Of a DNA stretch of 24,703 nucleotides, positions 9,684 to 17,864 are shown piece after piece. Under the pieces are notes generated by a model. The model did not search any database. It was not told the DNA's origin and saw only the letters and a list, made by a program, of their open reading frames with translations. Position numbers and translations under genes: made by a program. This stretch comes from an uncultured Eubacterium sp. (GTDB taxonomy: Bacteria > Bacillota > Clostridia > Peptostreptococcales > Anaerovoracaceae): NCBI GenBank assembly GCA_900543485.1, contig UQRM01000034.1, positions 1 through 24,703 of the forward strand, in the 5' to 3' direction. How positions within the stretch are numbered: position 1 is the first letter of the stretch; every line of letters starts with the position of its first letter.

Positions 9684-10976
9684 CTACAGGATGCTTGCTT
9701 TTCTGTCCATGACGCATATGAAGAATCCATCCGTCCCGTTAACGTTAGGCAGCAGGAGAGTCCTCTCCACCTTGACGAATTCCGGATGCTTCTTCAGGAA
9801 CGTATCGGTCACCTTCTCATTTTCCGCCGGGTTTATGGTACATGTGCTGTAGACCAGCCTTCCGCCCGGTTTCACATAATGAGACGAAGCCGAAAGTATG
9901 GCCAGCTGCTTCTTCGGCAACAGCGCCATATCTTCAGAAAACGCTTTGTACTTTATCTCCGGCTTCCTTCTGGTGACGCCCAACCCTGAACATGGCGCGT
10001 CTACCAGGACTCTGTCAGCCTTGTATATCATCGATGAGTCCACCCTTGTGGCATCCCATGATCTTGTCTCTATATTGGTTATTCCCAGTCTTTTAGCTTC
10101 CTTGTCCACGATATCCAGCTTTCTCCTATAGATATCTGAAGCTATTATCTTTCCGGAATTGTTCATCCTTTCCCCTATGGCTGTAGTCTTTCCTCCCGGT
10201 GCGGCGCATACGTCCATCACCACATCGCCATGCTTAGGGTCTACCTTCTCAGCCACAAGCATAGAGCTTTCATCCTGAGGTGTGAACATCCCCAGCTTAT
10301 ACATCTCCGTGTCCAGAAGGCCGCTGCCTCTGACGTTCAGCGCGTTCTGACACAGCTTTCCCTCTTCTGCTTCGAAGCCCTGGCTTTCCAGCTTGGATAT
10401 CAGATCCTTCTTCATCACCTTGAGCCAGTTCATCCTCACGGTAACGGGAGGCGTCTCATTGCCCGCTCTCAGCAGTTCTTCCACGAAATCGGTACTGTAG
10501 TATTCCAGCCACATTTCCACTATCCACGGCGCGTAGGAATACTTGACCGACAGATATTTCACCTCATCGTCAGCTCTGTCAGGAAGTCTCAGCTGCATTT
10601 TCTTGTTCAGATATTCACGAAGGACTCCGTTGACCAGCCCGCTCTTGCCCCGGCAATATTTCTTCGCCAACATGACACTCTCGTTCACGGCGGCGTATTC
10701 CGGCACTGAATTCATGCACCCCAGCTGATAAATACCCATTCTTATTATCGTCAGCTCCGGAAGCCTGACGCTGTCTATACCGTCTGTAAGCAGCTGATCT
10801 ATATAATAATCCAGCGTCAGCTTGCTCTCCAGCACCCCGTATACCAGTTCACGCACGAATCCCTGTGAGTTCGGCCTGTTGACTATTATCTGATGATTGA
10901 TAGCCAGATTTGAATACGCCTTTCTCGACTCCACATCCATAAGAGCCAGATAGGCGGTCTTTCGGTTTGCGTCCAT
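9684..10976 (-). CDS. rsmB: 16S rRNA (cytosine-967-C5)-methyltransferase RsmB
   Basis: A 430-residue protein. The N-terminal about 130 residues form the NusB-like RNA-binding domain (AYLALMDVESRKAYSNLAIN onward), followed by a Rossmann methyltransferase domain. SAM-site motif DVCAAPGGKTT is at 255-265, the motif IV cysteine in DAPCSG at C329, and the catalytic cysteine in YSTCT at C379. The enzyme makes m5C967 in 16S rRNA. Its ATG shares one base with the stop of the preceding metallopeptidase gene (TAATG), so translation is probably coupled; an AGGGGG stretch lies upstream inside that gene. Confidence 0.95.
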   Translation of the reverse strand: MDANRKTAYLALMDVESRKAYSNLAINHQIIVNRPNSQGFVRELVYGVLESKLTLDYYIDQLLTDGIDSVRLPELTIIRMGIYQLGCMNSVPEYAAVNESVMLAKKYCRGKSGLVNGVLREYLNKKMQLRLPDRADDEVKYLSVKYSYAPWIVEMWLEYYSTDFVEELLRAGNETPPVTVRMNWLKVMKKDLISKLESQGFEAEEGKLCQNALNVRGSGLLDTEMYKLGMFTPQDESSMLVAEKVDPKHGDVVMDVCAAPGGKTTAIGERMNNSGKIIASDIYRRKLDIVDKEAKRLGITNIETRSWDATRVDSSMIYKADRVLVDAPCSGLGVTRRKPEIKYKAFSEDMALLPKKQLAILSASSHYVKPGGRLVYSTCTINPAENEKVTDTFLKKHPEFVKVERTLLLPNVNGTDGFFICVMDRKASIL

Positions 10977-11680
10977 TAATTGCGCCCCCTAATCATTAAT
11001 ATCCTGATCAAATTAGCCACCGACGTAGCCAACGCGGCCACATAAGTCATAGCTGCCGCCGACAGCACCTTTTTCGCGCCTCTCATCTCCGCTTCGTCTA
11101 TTATCCCGAGAGACACCAGTTGTTTTATCGCTCTGCTGCTGGCGTTGAATTCCACCGGCAGCGTTACGGTGTGAAACAGCACTACCGCGGAGAAAAATAT
11201 GATCCCCAGATCGAATAAAAAATTTCCCGTGGCGGCATTTCCCTGCCAGATTATTATCAATCCTATCAGAAGCAGCGGCCACGATGCCGTGGAAACCAGA
11301 CTCACCACCGGCGCGATAGCATTCCTGAACCTCAAAAATCCATAGGATGTCCCGTCCTGTATCGCATGACCCGATTCATGAGCCGCGATGCTGACCGATG
11401 CTATGGATGTCCCGTTATATACCTGCGATGAGAGTCTCATGACGTCTCTGGACGGATCGTAGTGGTCCGTAAGTCTGCCCGCGACTATCTCTACAGGCAC
11501 ATGGCCCAGTCCGTTGCTGTCAAGGATCATCCTCGCTGCCTGATATCCCGTCATCCCTCTTCTGTTGGCTATCCTTGAATACTTCCTGTATGCCCTGCTC
11601 ACCTTGGACTGCGCGTAGACAGCGAAAATAATAGCAGGGATCAGTATTATTATCGTAGGATCAAACATACCAAAATACAT
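10976..11680 (-). CDS. Membrane zinc metallopeptidase (YugP-like)
   Basis: A 234-residue integral membrane protein. A hydrophobic helix lies at about 8-23. The zinc motif HESGH is at 101-105 and matches HExxH. Further hydrophobic helices lie at roughly 123-145, 150-175 and 205-225. This matches the YugP/neutral zinc metallopeptidase 2 family, commonly found between fmt and rsmB in Clostridia. Its substrates are not well established; a role in membrane protein quality control is inference. The start at 11680 has an AAGGGG site. It is 23 bases after fmt and overlaps rsmB by one base. Confidence 0.9.
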   Translation of the reverse strand: MYFGMFDPTIIILIPAIIFAVYAQSKVSRAYRKYSRIANRRGMTGYQAARMILDSNGLGHVPVEIVAGRLTDHYDPSRDVMRLSSQVYNGTSIASVSIAAHESGHAIQDGTSYGFLRFRNAIAPVVSLVSTASWPLLLIGLIIIWQGNAATGNFLFDLGIIFFSAVVLFHTVTLPVEFNASSRAIKQLVSLGIIDEAEMRGAKKVLSAAAMTYVAALATSVANLIRILMIRGRN

Positions 11681-11703
11681 ATATTACCCCTTAGTCTATA
11701 ATT

Positions 11704-12627
11704 TTATCTTAAAACCGTTCCAATTTCAATAGAATTGCCTTTTAAATATTCTTTGACGGCAACTCTTTTTTTACCGGGCATCTGTATCTGTGTCACCCTC
11801 AGCACGCCGCCTCCGGCAGCCACATCTATACCGTCGCCGCCGACAGCGAGTATAGTTCCCGGCGCGGCGTCGGTGGGGTCCTCCCTGTCTTCCGCCTGCC
11901 ATATCTTCATCATCTTCTCGCCCAGGTAAGCATACGTCCCCGGCCATGGGTCGAAGGCTCTGACGCTCCTCTCTATCCTGTCCGGGCTCTGAGAAAAATC
12001 TATATGTCCTTCTTTTTTGGAAATCATAGGCGCGTAAGTAGCTCTGGCCTCATCCTGCTTTTCCGCCTTTATCTGACCAAGCTGCGGTATCGTCTCCGCC
12101 AGCAGCTCCGCTCCCATGACAGCCAGCTCGTCGTGGAGCTGCTGTCCTGTCTTATGATCCACAGGCGTAGAGCGTTTCGCCAGCATATCGCCCGTATCGA
12201 TACCCTCCGCCATGTACATGATGGTTATCCCGGTCTCCCGATCACCTTCCATGATGGCGCGCTGTACAGGCGCCGCCCCTCTGAAACGCGGGAGCAACGA
12301 ACCATGTATATTCACACATCCCATGACCGGTATTTCCAGCACTTCCTTCGGGAGTATCTGTCCATACGCCGCCACAGCTATCAAGTCAGGGGCCGTATCC
12401 TTCAGCAACCTGAGGAACTCCTGATCCTTTCTCAGCTTCTGAGGCTGTTCCACGCGAAGACCCAGCTCCAGTGCCTTCTCCTTCACCGGCGAGAACTTCA
12501 CCTTTTTCCCTCTGTCCCTGACTGCATCCGGCTGGGTCACGACGAAAGGTATCTCATATCCCTCCCGGTAGAGCTTTTCCAGAGCCGGGACGGCAAAATC
12601 AGGCGTTCCCATATACACTATCCTCAT
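11704..12627 (-). CDS. fmt: Methionyl-tRNA formyltransferase
   Basis: A 307-residue protein, normal for Fmt, starting MRIVYMGTPDFAVPALEKL. The catalytic residues N106, H108 and D144 (motifs NIHGSLLPRFRG and GIDTGD) correspond to E. coli N108, H110 and D146. The C-terminal about 100 residues form the tRNA-binding domain. It formylates initiator Met-tRNA using 10-formyl-tetrahydrofolate. Its start overlaps the stop of def by four bases (ATGA) with a GAGG site in def, the classic def-fmt pairing that couples addition and removal of the formyl group. Confidence 0.97.
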   Translation of the reverse strand: MRIVYMGTPDFAVPALEKLYREGYEIPFVVTQPDAVRDRGKKVKFSPVKEKALELGLRVEQPQKLRKDQEFLRLLKDTAPDLIAVAAYGQILPKEVLEIPVMGCVNIHGSLLPRFRGAAPVQRAIMEGDRETGITIMYMAEGIDTGDMLAKRSTPVDHKTGQQLHDELAVMGAELLAETIPQLGQIKAEKQDEARATYAPMISKKEGHIDFSQSPDRIERSVRAFDPWPGTYAYLGEKMMKIWQAEDREDPTDAAPGTILAVGGDGIDVAAGGGVLRVTQIQMPGKKRVAVKEYLKGNSIEIGTVLR

Positions 12628-13121
12628 CGATCGTCCTCCGTCTCTTCGTCGTCCTCAGTTATGAGACGCACATCCCTGGCCTTCTGTGTATAAAGTATGC
12701 CATCCAGATGATCATACTCGTGACACATGACTGTCGCCGCAAAGCCTTCGAATTCCATTTCCTGCATTTTACCGTTCCTGTCCAATCCCCGAATGGTTAT
12801 CTTCTCAGGGCGATCTACGATGCCAACATATCCCGGCACAGAAAGGCATCCCTCCTGACTTTCCTGACTCCCCTCCGTCTTTACGATTTCCGGATTGACG
12901 AAGTAATATACCTCGTCAGGCTCCGGTTCGGCTACGAAGAGCCGCCTCAGTATCCCCACCTGGGGAGCTGCCAGCCCTACACCTCCGGCCTGCCGCATAG
13001 TTTCCACCATATCGTCCAGCATGACCCTTATCCTGTCATTGACATCGTCCACCGGCCTGCATCTCTTATAAAGAGTCTCACTATCCACACCGTCTCTCTC
13101 CACTATATTTCTCAACGCCAT
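12624..13121 (-). CDS. def: Peptide deformylase
   Basis: A 165-residue iron/zinc hydrolase that removes the N-formyl group from new proteins. All three family motifs are intact: GVGLAAPQ (47-54), EGCLS (90-94, metal ligand C92) and HEYDH (134-138). I start at the ATG at 13121 rather than the in-frame GTG at 13130: the AGGAGG site ends directly at that GTG but is eight bases before the ATG. The ribosome site overlaps the priA stop codon, so the two are probably coupled. The C-terminal tail is acidic (EDDEETEDD). Confidence 0.96.
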   Translation of the reverse strand: MALRNIVERDGVDSETLYKRCRPVDDVNDRIRVMLDDMVETMRQAGGVGLAAPQVGILRRLFVAEPEPDEVYYFVNPEIVKTEGSQESQEGCLSVPGYVGIVDRPEKITIRGLDRNGKMQEMEFEGFAATVMCHEYDHLDGILYTQKARDVRLITEDDEETEDDR

Positions 13122-13129
13122 CGCTTGCA

Positions 13130-13135
13130 CCTCCT
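13130..13135 (-). promoter_or_regulatory. Ribosome binding site that fixes the def start
   Basis: AGGAGG on the minus strand, overlapping the priA stop (13134-13136) and eight bases before the ATG at 13121. It leaves no spacing for the alternative GTG at 13130. Confidence 0.85.
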
Positions 13136-15158
13136 AAACAAAACTGTATGGATTGACATCCACAACTGCCGTATACTTTTTCTTCCTGTTCTTCCGGTCC
13201 TCCTCCTTAAGCATGCTTATCATTGCCGAATATTCCCTGCGCTTGCCCCTGGCGCACTTTATCAGCATGGAGTACCTGTAGGTATCATTTATTTTCTTCA
13301 TATAGGCTTCCTGAGGCGGGAACACGCTGCCCCGTTCATCAGGATCCATGACAGCTCTGAGCCTGCCGTACCAGCTCTCCGCTCCCCGCAGGGCCGCTTC
13401 CTTGTCTTTCGAGGAGAACACCACCTGGAACATATCGCTGAAAGGCGGATACCCCATATACATCCTCAGTGTTATTTCAGTTTCGAAAAAGCCCTTGTAA
13501 TCCTGGGCCGCGGCAAAAGTCACCGCATAATGCTCCGGGCTGTACGTCTGTATTATCACCCGGCCCTTCTCATCACCTCTGCCCGCTCTGCCTGCCGCCT
13601 GTATTATCAGCTGCAGTGTCCGCTCGGGAGATCTGAAGTCAGGTATATTAAGCGACACATCCGCCGAGATGATACCCACCAGTCCTACATTCCTGAAATC
13701 CAGACCCTTGGCTATCAGCTGGGTACCTATCAGGATATGAGTCTTTCCTTTCCCGAATTCCTTCAGCTTCCGCTCCAGCTCTCCCTTTTTCCTGACCGAA
13801 TCCAAATCTATTCTCTCCGTCACATATCCCGGGAACAGCTGGTTTATGGTCTCTTCCACTTTTTCCGTGCCACTGCCGAAATACTTTATATACTTGCTGC
13901 CGCATTCCGGGCACTGATGCGGCGCCTGACAACTGTAGCCGCAGTAATGGCAAACAGTCCGTCCGCTTTCTTTATGGTAAGTCAGTGACAGGCCGCAGGA
14001 CGGGCATCTGGCTACATATCCGCACTCTCTGCACGAAATGAAAGTGGAATATCCCCGTCTGTTGAGAAACAGCATCACTTGCTTGCCTCTCTCCAGCTCC
14101 TCCTTCATAGCCACATACAATTCCCTGCTGATCATCGACCTGTTGCCGGACTTCAATTCGCTCCTCATATCCACCACGCTGACTTCAGGCATGCATACTT
14201 TATTATATCGCTCTGTCAGCTCCAACAGCTGATATATCCCGTCTCTGGCCCTGCTGTAGGTGACCACCGACGGCGTAGCGCTTCCCAATATCAGGACTCC
14301 GCCGTTGTCCCTGTCCTGGAGTCGTTTGATCGCCACTTCCACAGTATCGTATTTTGGAGTCTGATCAGACTTGTATGTAGCTTCATGTTCCTCATCCATA
14401 ACTATCAGGCCGATATCCTCAAGAGGAGCAAAAACGGCCGAGCGAGCTCCTATGACGATGTCCACCCTGCCGTCCCTTATCTTCTTCCACTGGTCATATC
14501 TTTCTCCCGGAGTCATACGACTGTGGAGGACAGCCATCCTCCCGCTGCCGAACCTGCCGGTGAACCTGTCGATAGTCTGGGTCGTGAGAGAGATCTCGGG
14601 GACAAGCACGATGACGTTCTTTCCCTGAGCCAGTGTCTTCTCTGCCGCCCTTATGTAGATCTCCGTCTTACCGCTTCCCGTCACGCCATGTATGAGGAAT
14701 CTGGCGTGCTTTCCTTCTTCTATGGCCCGTGTTATCTTCTCCAGAGCTTCAGTCTGCTGCTCCGTCAGTTTTTCCACCGGATCCGTTTTATCTTCACGGC
14801 CCGCAAAAGGATCTTTTTTTTCTCTTCGTTTGGCCTTTTCTCCCGCCGGCGTAAAGCACCTGACAGCGTCTATATACCGGCACAGATATCTGTTTCTGAG
14901 CCACACGGCCGTCCTCATCATCTCCGGTGTGAGAGACACCTCTTCATCCACTTCTTCCACGAATTTCAGTTTTGCCTTCATGTCATCGGCCACGTTGTCC
15001 ATGACGGAAGCCACGTACCCTTTTCTCAGCCTGTTCCCGTTGGCGAAGGGTACCAACACCCGGCTGCCAACGGAAACACTGTCGTCTTCACACCCGTAGG
15101 TATATGGGTTATCAGTGCTGTCACTCCTGTTGTCTACTATAAGATCTATGTATTTCAT
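13134..15158 (-). CDS. priA: Primosomal protein N' (replication restart helicase PriA), short form
   Basis: A 674-residue superfamily 2 DNA helicase that restarts collapsed replication forks. The N-terminal 3'-end DNA-binding region occupies about 1-100. The helicase core follows: Walker A GVTGSGKTE (158-166), LVPEISLT, the Walker B DEEH box in VMDEEHEATY, and the motif LGSATPS. The zinc-cluster cysteines of CRECGYVARCPSCG and the C-rich stretch after it (about 370-415) are all present. The protein is short: Walker A lies near residue 160, against about 230 in E. coli PriA, and only a charged linker (EKAKRREKKDPFAG) fills the place of the winged-helix domain. The ATG at 15158 is 3 bases past the asnA stop and has a weak ribosome site, so coupling to asnA is likely. 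Confidence 0.95.
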   Translation of the reverse strand: MKYIDLIVDNRSDSTDNPYTYGCEDDSVSVGSRVLVPFANGNRLRKGYVASVMDNVADDMKAKLKFVEEVDEEVSLTPEMMRTAVWLRNRYLCRYIDAVRCFTPAGEKAKRREKKDPFAGREDKTDPVEKLTEQQTEALEKITRAIEEGKHARFLIHGVTGSGKTEIYIRAAEKTLAQGKNVIVLVPEISLTTQTIDRFTGRFGSGRMAVLHSRMTPGERYDQWKKIRDGRVDIVIGARSAVFAPLEDIGLIVMDEEHEATYKSDQTPKYDTVEVAIKRLQDRDNGGVLILGSATPSVVTYSRARDGIYQLLELTERYNKVCMPEVSVVDMRSELKSGNRSMISRELYVAMKEELERGKQVMLFLNRRGYSTFISCRECGYVARCPSCGLSLTYHKESGRTVCHYCGYSCQAPHQCPECGSKYIKYFGSGTEKVEETINQLFPGYVTERIDLDSVRKKGELERKLKEFGKGKTHILIGTQLIAKGLDFRNVGLVGIISADVSLNIPDFRSPERTLQLIIQAAGRAGRGDEKGRVIIQTYSPEHYAVTFAAAQDYKGFFETEITLRMYMGYPPFSDMFQVVFSSKDKEAALRGAESWYGRLRAVMDPDERGSVFPPQEAYMKKINDTYRYSMLIKCARGKRREYSAMISMLKEEDRKNRKKKYTAVVDVNPYSFV

Positions 15159-15161
15159 CCG

Positions 15162-16172
15162 TTAAAGCAGGAAAATATCGTTTTCCCTGCACTCCTTAAC
15201 CATCTCCTCAGGCCATATGGATGCCTGGACCTCTCCTATATGAGCTTTTCGCAGGAAGTACATACAAAGCCTGCTCTGCCCTATACCGCCACCTATGGTA
15301 TATGGCAGCTGTCTGTCCAATATCATCCTGTGAAATTCCATGCTTCTTCTATCGTCAGCGCCCGCCTCTTTCAATTGTCTGTCCATGGCCTTTTCGTCCA
15401 CCCGTATCCCCATGGAAGATATCTCAAAAGCCCTCTCCAGCACGTCATTCCAGAGGATTATGTCACCGTTCAGCTCCCAGTCGTCGTAATCAGGAGCTCT
15501 GCCGTCATGCTTCTTACCGGACTTCAACAGTCCGCCTATCTTCTTGATGAATACCGCACGCTTTTCCTTCGTTATAGCGTCCTCTCTCTCTTTAGGCGTC
15601 TTGTCGGGATACATATCCTCCAGCTCCTGGGAAGTTATGAAAAATATCTCGTTTGGAAGCTCAGTCTTCAGTTCATTGTAGAGCCTGTTGACGTAGTCGT
15701 TGAGATTCTTGATGGCATTGTAGAGGGTGACCACTGTATCCTCCAGGTATTCCTCGGTCCTGTCCTCCTTATTGATGACCTTTTCCCAGTCCCACTGGTC
15801 CACGTATATGGAATGGAGATTGTCCAGCTCCTCGTCGCGCCTTATGGCGTTCATATCGGTGTAGAGTCCGGTTCCCGGCTTGAAGTTGTATTTTCCCAGA
15901 GCCATCCTCTTCCATTTAGCCAGAGACTGGACGATCTCTACCTTTTTTTCTCCCATGTCCTTTACTGTGAAGCTGACGGTCCGCTCGACGCCGTTGAGGT
16001 TATCATTGAGCCCCGTCTCCGGAGCCACGAACAGCGGAGCCGATACTCTTCTCAGCCTCAGGCCGTAAGCCAGCTCCTGCTGGAAAAAATCCTTTATCTT
16101 TTTTATTGCCCGCTGACTCTCCATGTAGTCTATAAACGGCGTGTAATTTTTAGGTATTATGAGTTCGTGCAT
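15162..16172 (-). CDS. asnA: Aspartate-ammonia ligase (asparagine synthetase A)
   Basis: A 336-residue protein, close to the 330 of E. coli AsnA. It belongs to the class II aminoacyl-tRNA synthetase-like fold and makes asparagine from aspartate, ammonia and ATP. Recognisable family stretches are [69 protein letters not shown] and [14 protein letters not shown]. The frame is open back to 16310 inside queH, but the ATG at 16172 has a GGGAGG site six bases upstream and starts at the family's usual position. It begins one base after the queH stop. Placing asnA ahead of priA is not the Bacillus order. Confidence 0.95.
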   Translation of the reverse strand: MHELIIPKNYTPFIDYMESQRAIKKIKDFFQQELAYGLRLRRVSAPLFVAPETGLNDNLNGVERTVSFTVKDMGEKKVEIVQSLAKWKRMALGKYNFKPGTGLYTDMNAIRRDEELDNLHSIYVDQWDWEKVINKEDRTEEYLEDTVVTLYNAIKNLNDYVNRLYNELKTELPNEIFFITSQELEDMYPDKTPKEREDAITKEKRAVFIKKIGGLLKSGKKHDGRAPDYDDWELNGDIILWNDVLERAFEISSMGIRVDEKAMDRQLKEAGADDRRSMEFHRMILDRQLPYTIGGGIGQSRLCMYFLRKAHIGEVQASIWPEEMVKECRENDIFLL

Positions 16173-16173
16173 A

Positions 16174-16818
16174 TCAGTCCTCCCTTTCACGTTTTGAATA
16201 TATACAACCGCAGTAATTCTGCCTGTACAGTCCGTATTTTCTCGAAAGCTCCACAGAGCGTCTGAATCCATCCTTTTTCTTGAAATCCCTGTCGAGAAAC
16301 GAAAGATCATATCGAAGCGCCAGCTCTCTTCCCAGCGCGGATATCTGCTTGTAATCCTTGTGGGGGCTTACCGTAAGAGTCGTGCCAAAATAATCGAAAC
16401 CCATCATGCTGGCGGTCTCCGCCGTCTTTTCCAGACGCTGTCTGAAACAGACTCTGCACCTGGCTCCTCCTTCCGGCTCTCCTTCCAGTCCCTTTACCTC
16501 AACAAAGAAATCCTTTGGCCTGTGCGCGCCTTCCATAAACCATATCCGCGTCCTGCCGATGTTTTCCCTGTTGAACTTTTCTATGAATTCCATCTGAGCA
16601 GCAAGCCTCTTCTGGTACTCATCCTCTTCCGTTATACATGGATTATAGAAAAATACGGTAACATCGAACTCATCCACCAGTCTCTCCACTACGGCAGTGC
16701 TGCACGGTCCGCAGCAGCTGTGCAGCAGAAGCTTCGGCTTATCGGAAAACTCCTTCAGATCATCTCTGAGTATGAATTTTTCCTCGATTTCAAAGAAACA
16801 CTTGTTACATACAATCAT
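16174..16818 (-). CDS. queH: Epoxyqueuosine reductase QueH
   Basis: A 214-residue protein of the former DUF208 family. QueH carries out the last step of queuosine synthesis, reducing epoxyqueuosine in tRNA, with an iron-sulfur cluster. Conserved cysteines are visible: HSCCGPCS (C35, C36, C39), C121 and C124 in [10 protein letters not shown], and C203 and C205 in NYCGCIYS. The first 30 residues precede the usual HSCCGPC start and contain an extra CxxC (C4, C7). The ATG at 16818 is the only standard in-frame start, with stop codons just upstream and no ribosome site. A -10 box lies only 8 bases upstream of the ATG, so the mRNA may be leaderless. It is the first gene of the long minus-strand run. 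Confidence 0.93.
   Translation of the reverse strand: MIVCNKCFFEIEEKFILRDDLKEFSDKPKLLLHSCCGPCSTAVVERLVDEFDVTVFFYNPCITEEDEYQKRLAAQMEFIEKFNRENIGRTRIWFMEGAHRPKDFFVEVKGLEGEPEGGARCRVCFRQRLEKTAETASMMGFDYFGTTLTVSPHKDYKQISALGRELALRYDLSFLDRDFKKKDGFRRSVELSRKYGLYRQNYCGCIYSKRERED
16179..16184 (-). promoter_or_regulatory. Ribosome binding site that fixes the asnA start
   Basis: GGGAGG on the minus strand, six bases before the ATG at 16172 and inside the last codons of queH. It rules against the longer frame starting at 16310. Confidence 0.8.
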
Positions 16819-16826
16819 AATGGTTT

Positions 16827-16849
16827 ATTATATCATATAATCAAATCGT
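16827..16849 (-). promoter_or_regulatory. Likely promoter of the queH-ftsY gene run
   Basis: A perfect TATAAT (16827-16832) on the minus strand, with a poor -35 match near TTTTCA 17 bases upstream. Transcription would start near 16820, about two bases before the queH ATG at 16818. The -10 box forms half of a 15-base palindrome shared with the plus-strand promoter. Confidence 0.55.
16836..16841 (+). promoter_or_regulatory. Likely -10 box of the radical SAM gene promoter
   Basis: A perfect TATAAT on the plus strand with no good -35 match at the right distance. It would start transcription near 16848, some 45 bases before the ATG at 16893. Together with 16827-16832 it makes the palindrome ATTATATCATATAAT. 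Confidence 0.45.
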
Positions 16850-16892
16850 TGAAAATGTAGATATCACGAAAAATCGGGGAGGGCAGGCCGCC

Positions 16893-17864
16893 ATGGATAA
16901 GGACCGCAAGCCCCTGATCTTCGACACTTCCGACGGTCAGGAGCTGAGGATAAATACCATAAACACATATTTGAAAAAAAGGTTCGGCAAAAAGGTCGTC
17001 AAATTGTCTCTGGATGGCGGCTTCACATGTCCTAACCGTGATGGCAGCAAAGGGACAGGCGGCTGTCTGTTCTGTTCCGCCAGTGGTTCCGGCGACATGG
17101 CCTCCGGCTCGGGACATATCATGACCGATCTGGATCAGCAGATAGAGCTGCTGTCGGACAAATGGCCCAAGGCCCGATATATAGCGTATTTCCAGAGCCA
17201 CACCAATACATATGCTCCTGTAAACGAACTGAGGAAAAAATTTTATGCTGCCCTGGATCATCCCAACGTCATAGGCATCGCCATCGCCACACGGCCAGAC
17301 TGCCTTCCTGAAGATGTGCTGGAACTGCTGTCAGAAATCAACGACAGTACCTTCATGTGGGTGGAGTTGGGGCTCCAGACCACTTTTCGCCATACCATGG
17401 AGAGGATGAATTTGTGCTACAGCCTGGACGATTACGACAACGCGGTGGAAAAATTGGCATCAAAGGGGATCCGGACAGTTACTCATCTGATACTTGGGCT
17501 GCCCGGAGAAACGGAAGAAATGATGTTGGATTCCATCAGATATGTCTGCAAGAAAAAAATATTCGGGATCAAGCTCCACATGCTGAACCTGGTTAAAGGC
17601 TCACAGATGGAATACCTGTATCCCGATTATGTTTCCTTTGAGACTATAGATGATTATGTGGATCTGGTCATATCCGCCCTGGAACTGATACCCAGCGAGA
17701 TGACTGTCCACAGGCTCTCCGCCGATGCGCCTCGTTCCACTCTCATCTCTCCTGCCTGGAGCTACAAAAAACGAACTGTCCTCAACCAGATACACAGAGA
17801 GCTGCGTCTGCGGAACACATGGCAAGGCAGATGCATCAGCCGGGACGCCGCCGTCACTCCTTAG
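16893..17864 (+). CDS. TIGR01212-family radical SAM protein (YtqA/YhcC type)
   Basis: A 323-residue protein with an N-terminal iron-sulfur cluster motif at C46, C58 and C61 (CPNRDGSKGTGGCLFC). The spacing CX11CX2C is longer than the classical CX3CX2C but normal for this family. Other family features are the lead-in INTYLKKRFGKKVVKLSLDG, the strand IGIAIATRPDCLPEDVLELL, the stretch WVELGLQTTF and the SAM-site region HLILGLPGETEEMM. The biological role of the family is not established. A GGGGAGG site lies ten bases before the ATG. This is the only plus-strand protein gene in the window. Its 3' end overlaps that of tdk by 11 bases, tail to tail. Confidence 0.9.
   Translation: MDKDRKPLIFDTSDGQELRINTINTYLKKRFGKKVVKLSLDGGFTCPNRDGSKGTGGCLFCSASGSGDMASGSGHIMTDLDQQIELLSDKWPKARYIAYFQSHTNTYAPVNELRKKFYAALDHPNVIGIAIATRPDCLPEDVLELLSEINDSTFMWVELGLQTTFRHTMERMNLCYSLDDYDNAVEKLASKGIRTVTHLILGLPGETEEMMLDSIRYVCKKKIFGIKLHMLNLVKGSQMEYLYPDYVSFETIDDYVDLVISALELIPSEMTVHRLSADAPRSTLISPAWSYKKRTVLNQIHRELRLRNTWQGRCISRDAAVTP

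Noticed and set aside
12708..13988. 426-codon open frame on the plus strand
   Set aside because: Opposite def and priA; low-complexity composition, no motif, no ribosome site.
14079..16265. 728-codon open frame on the plus strand
   Set aside because: It lies wholly opposite priA, asnA and part of queH, which have complete motifs. It has no recognisable domains or ribosome site and reads as a codon-bias shadow.
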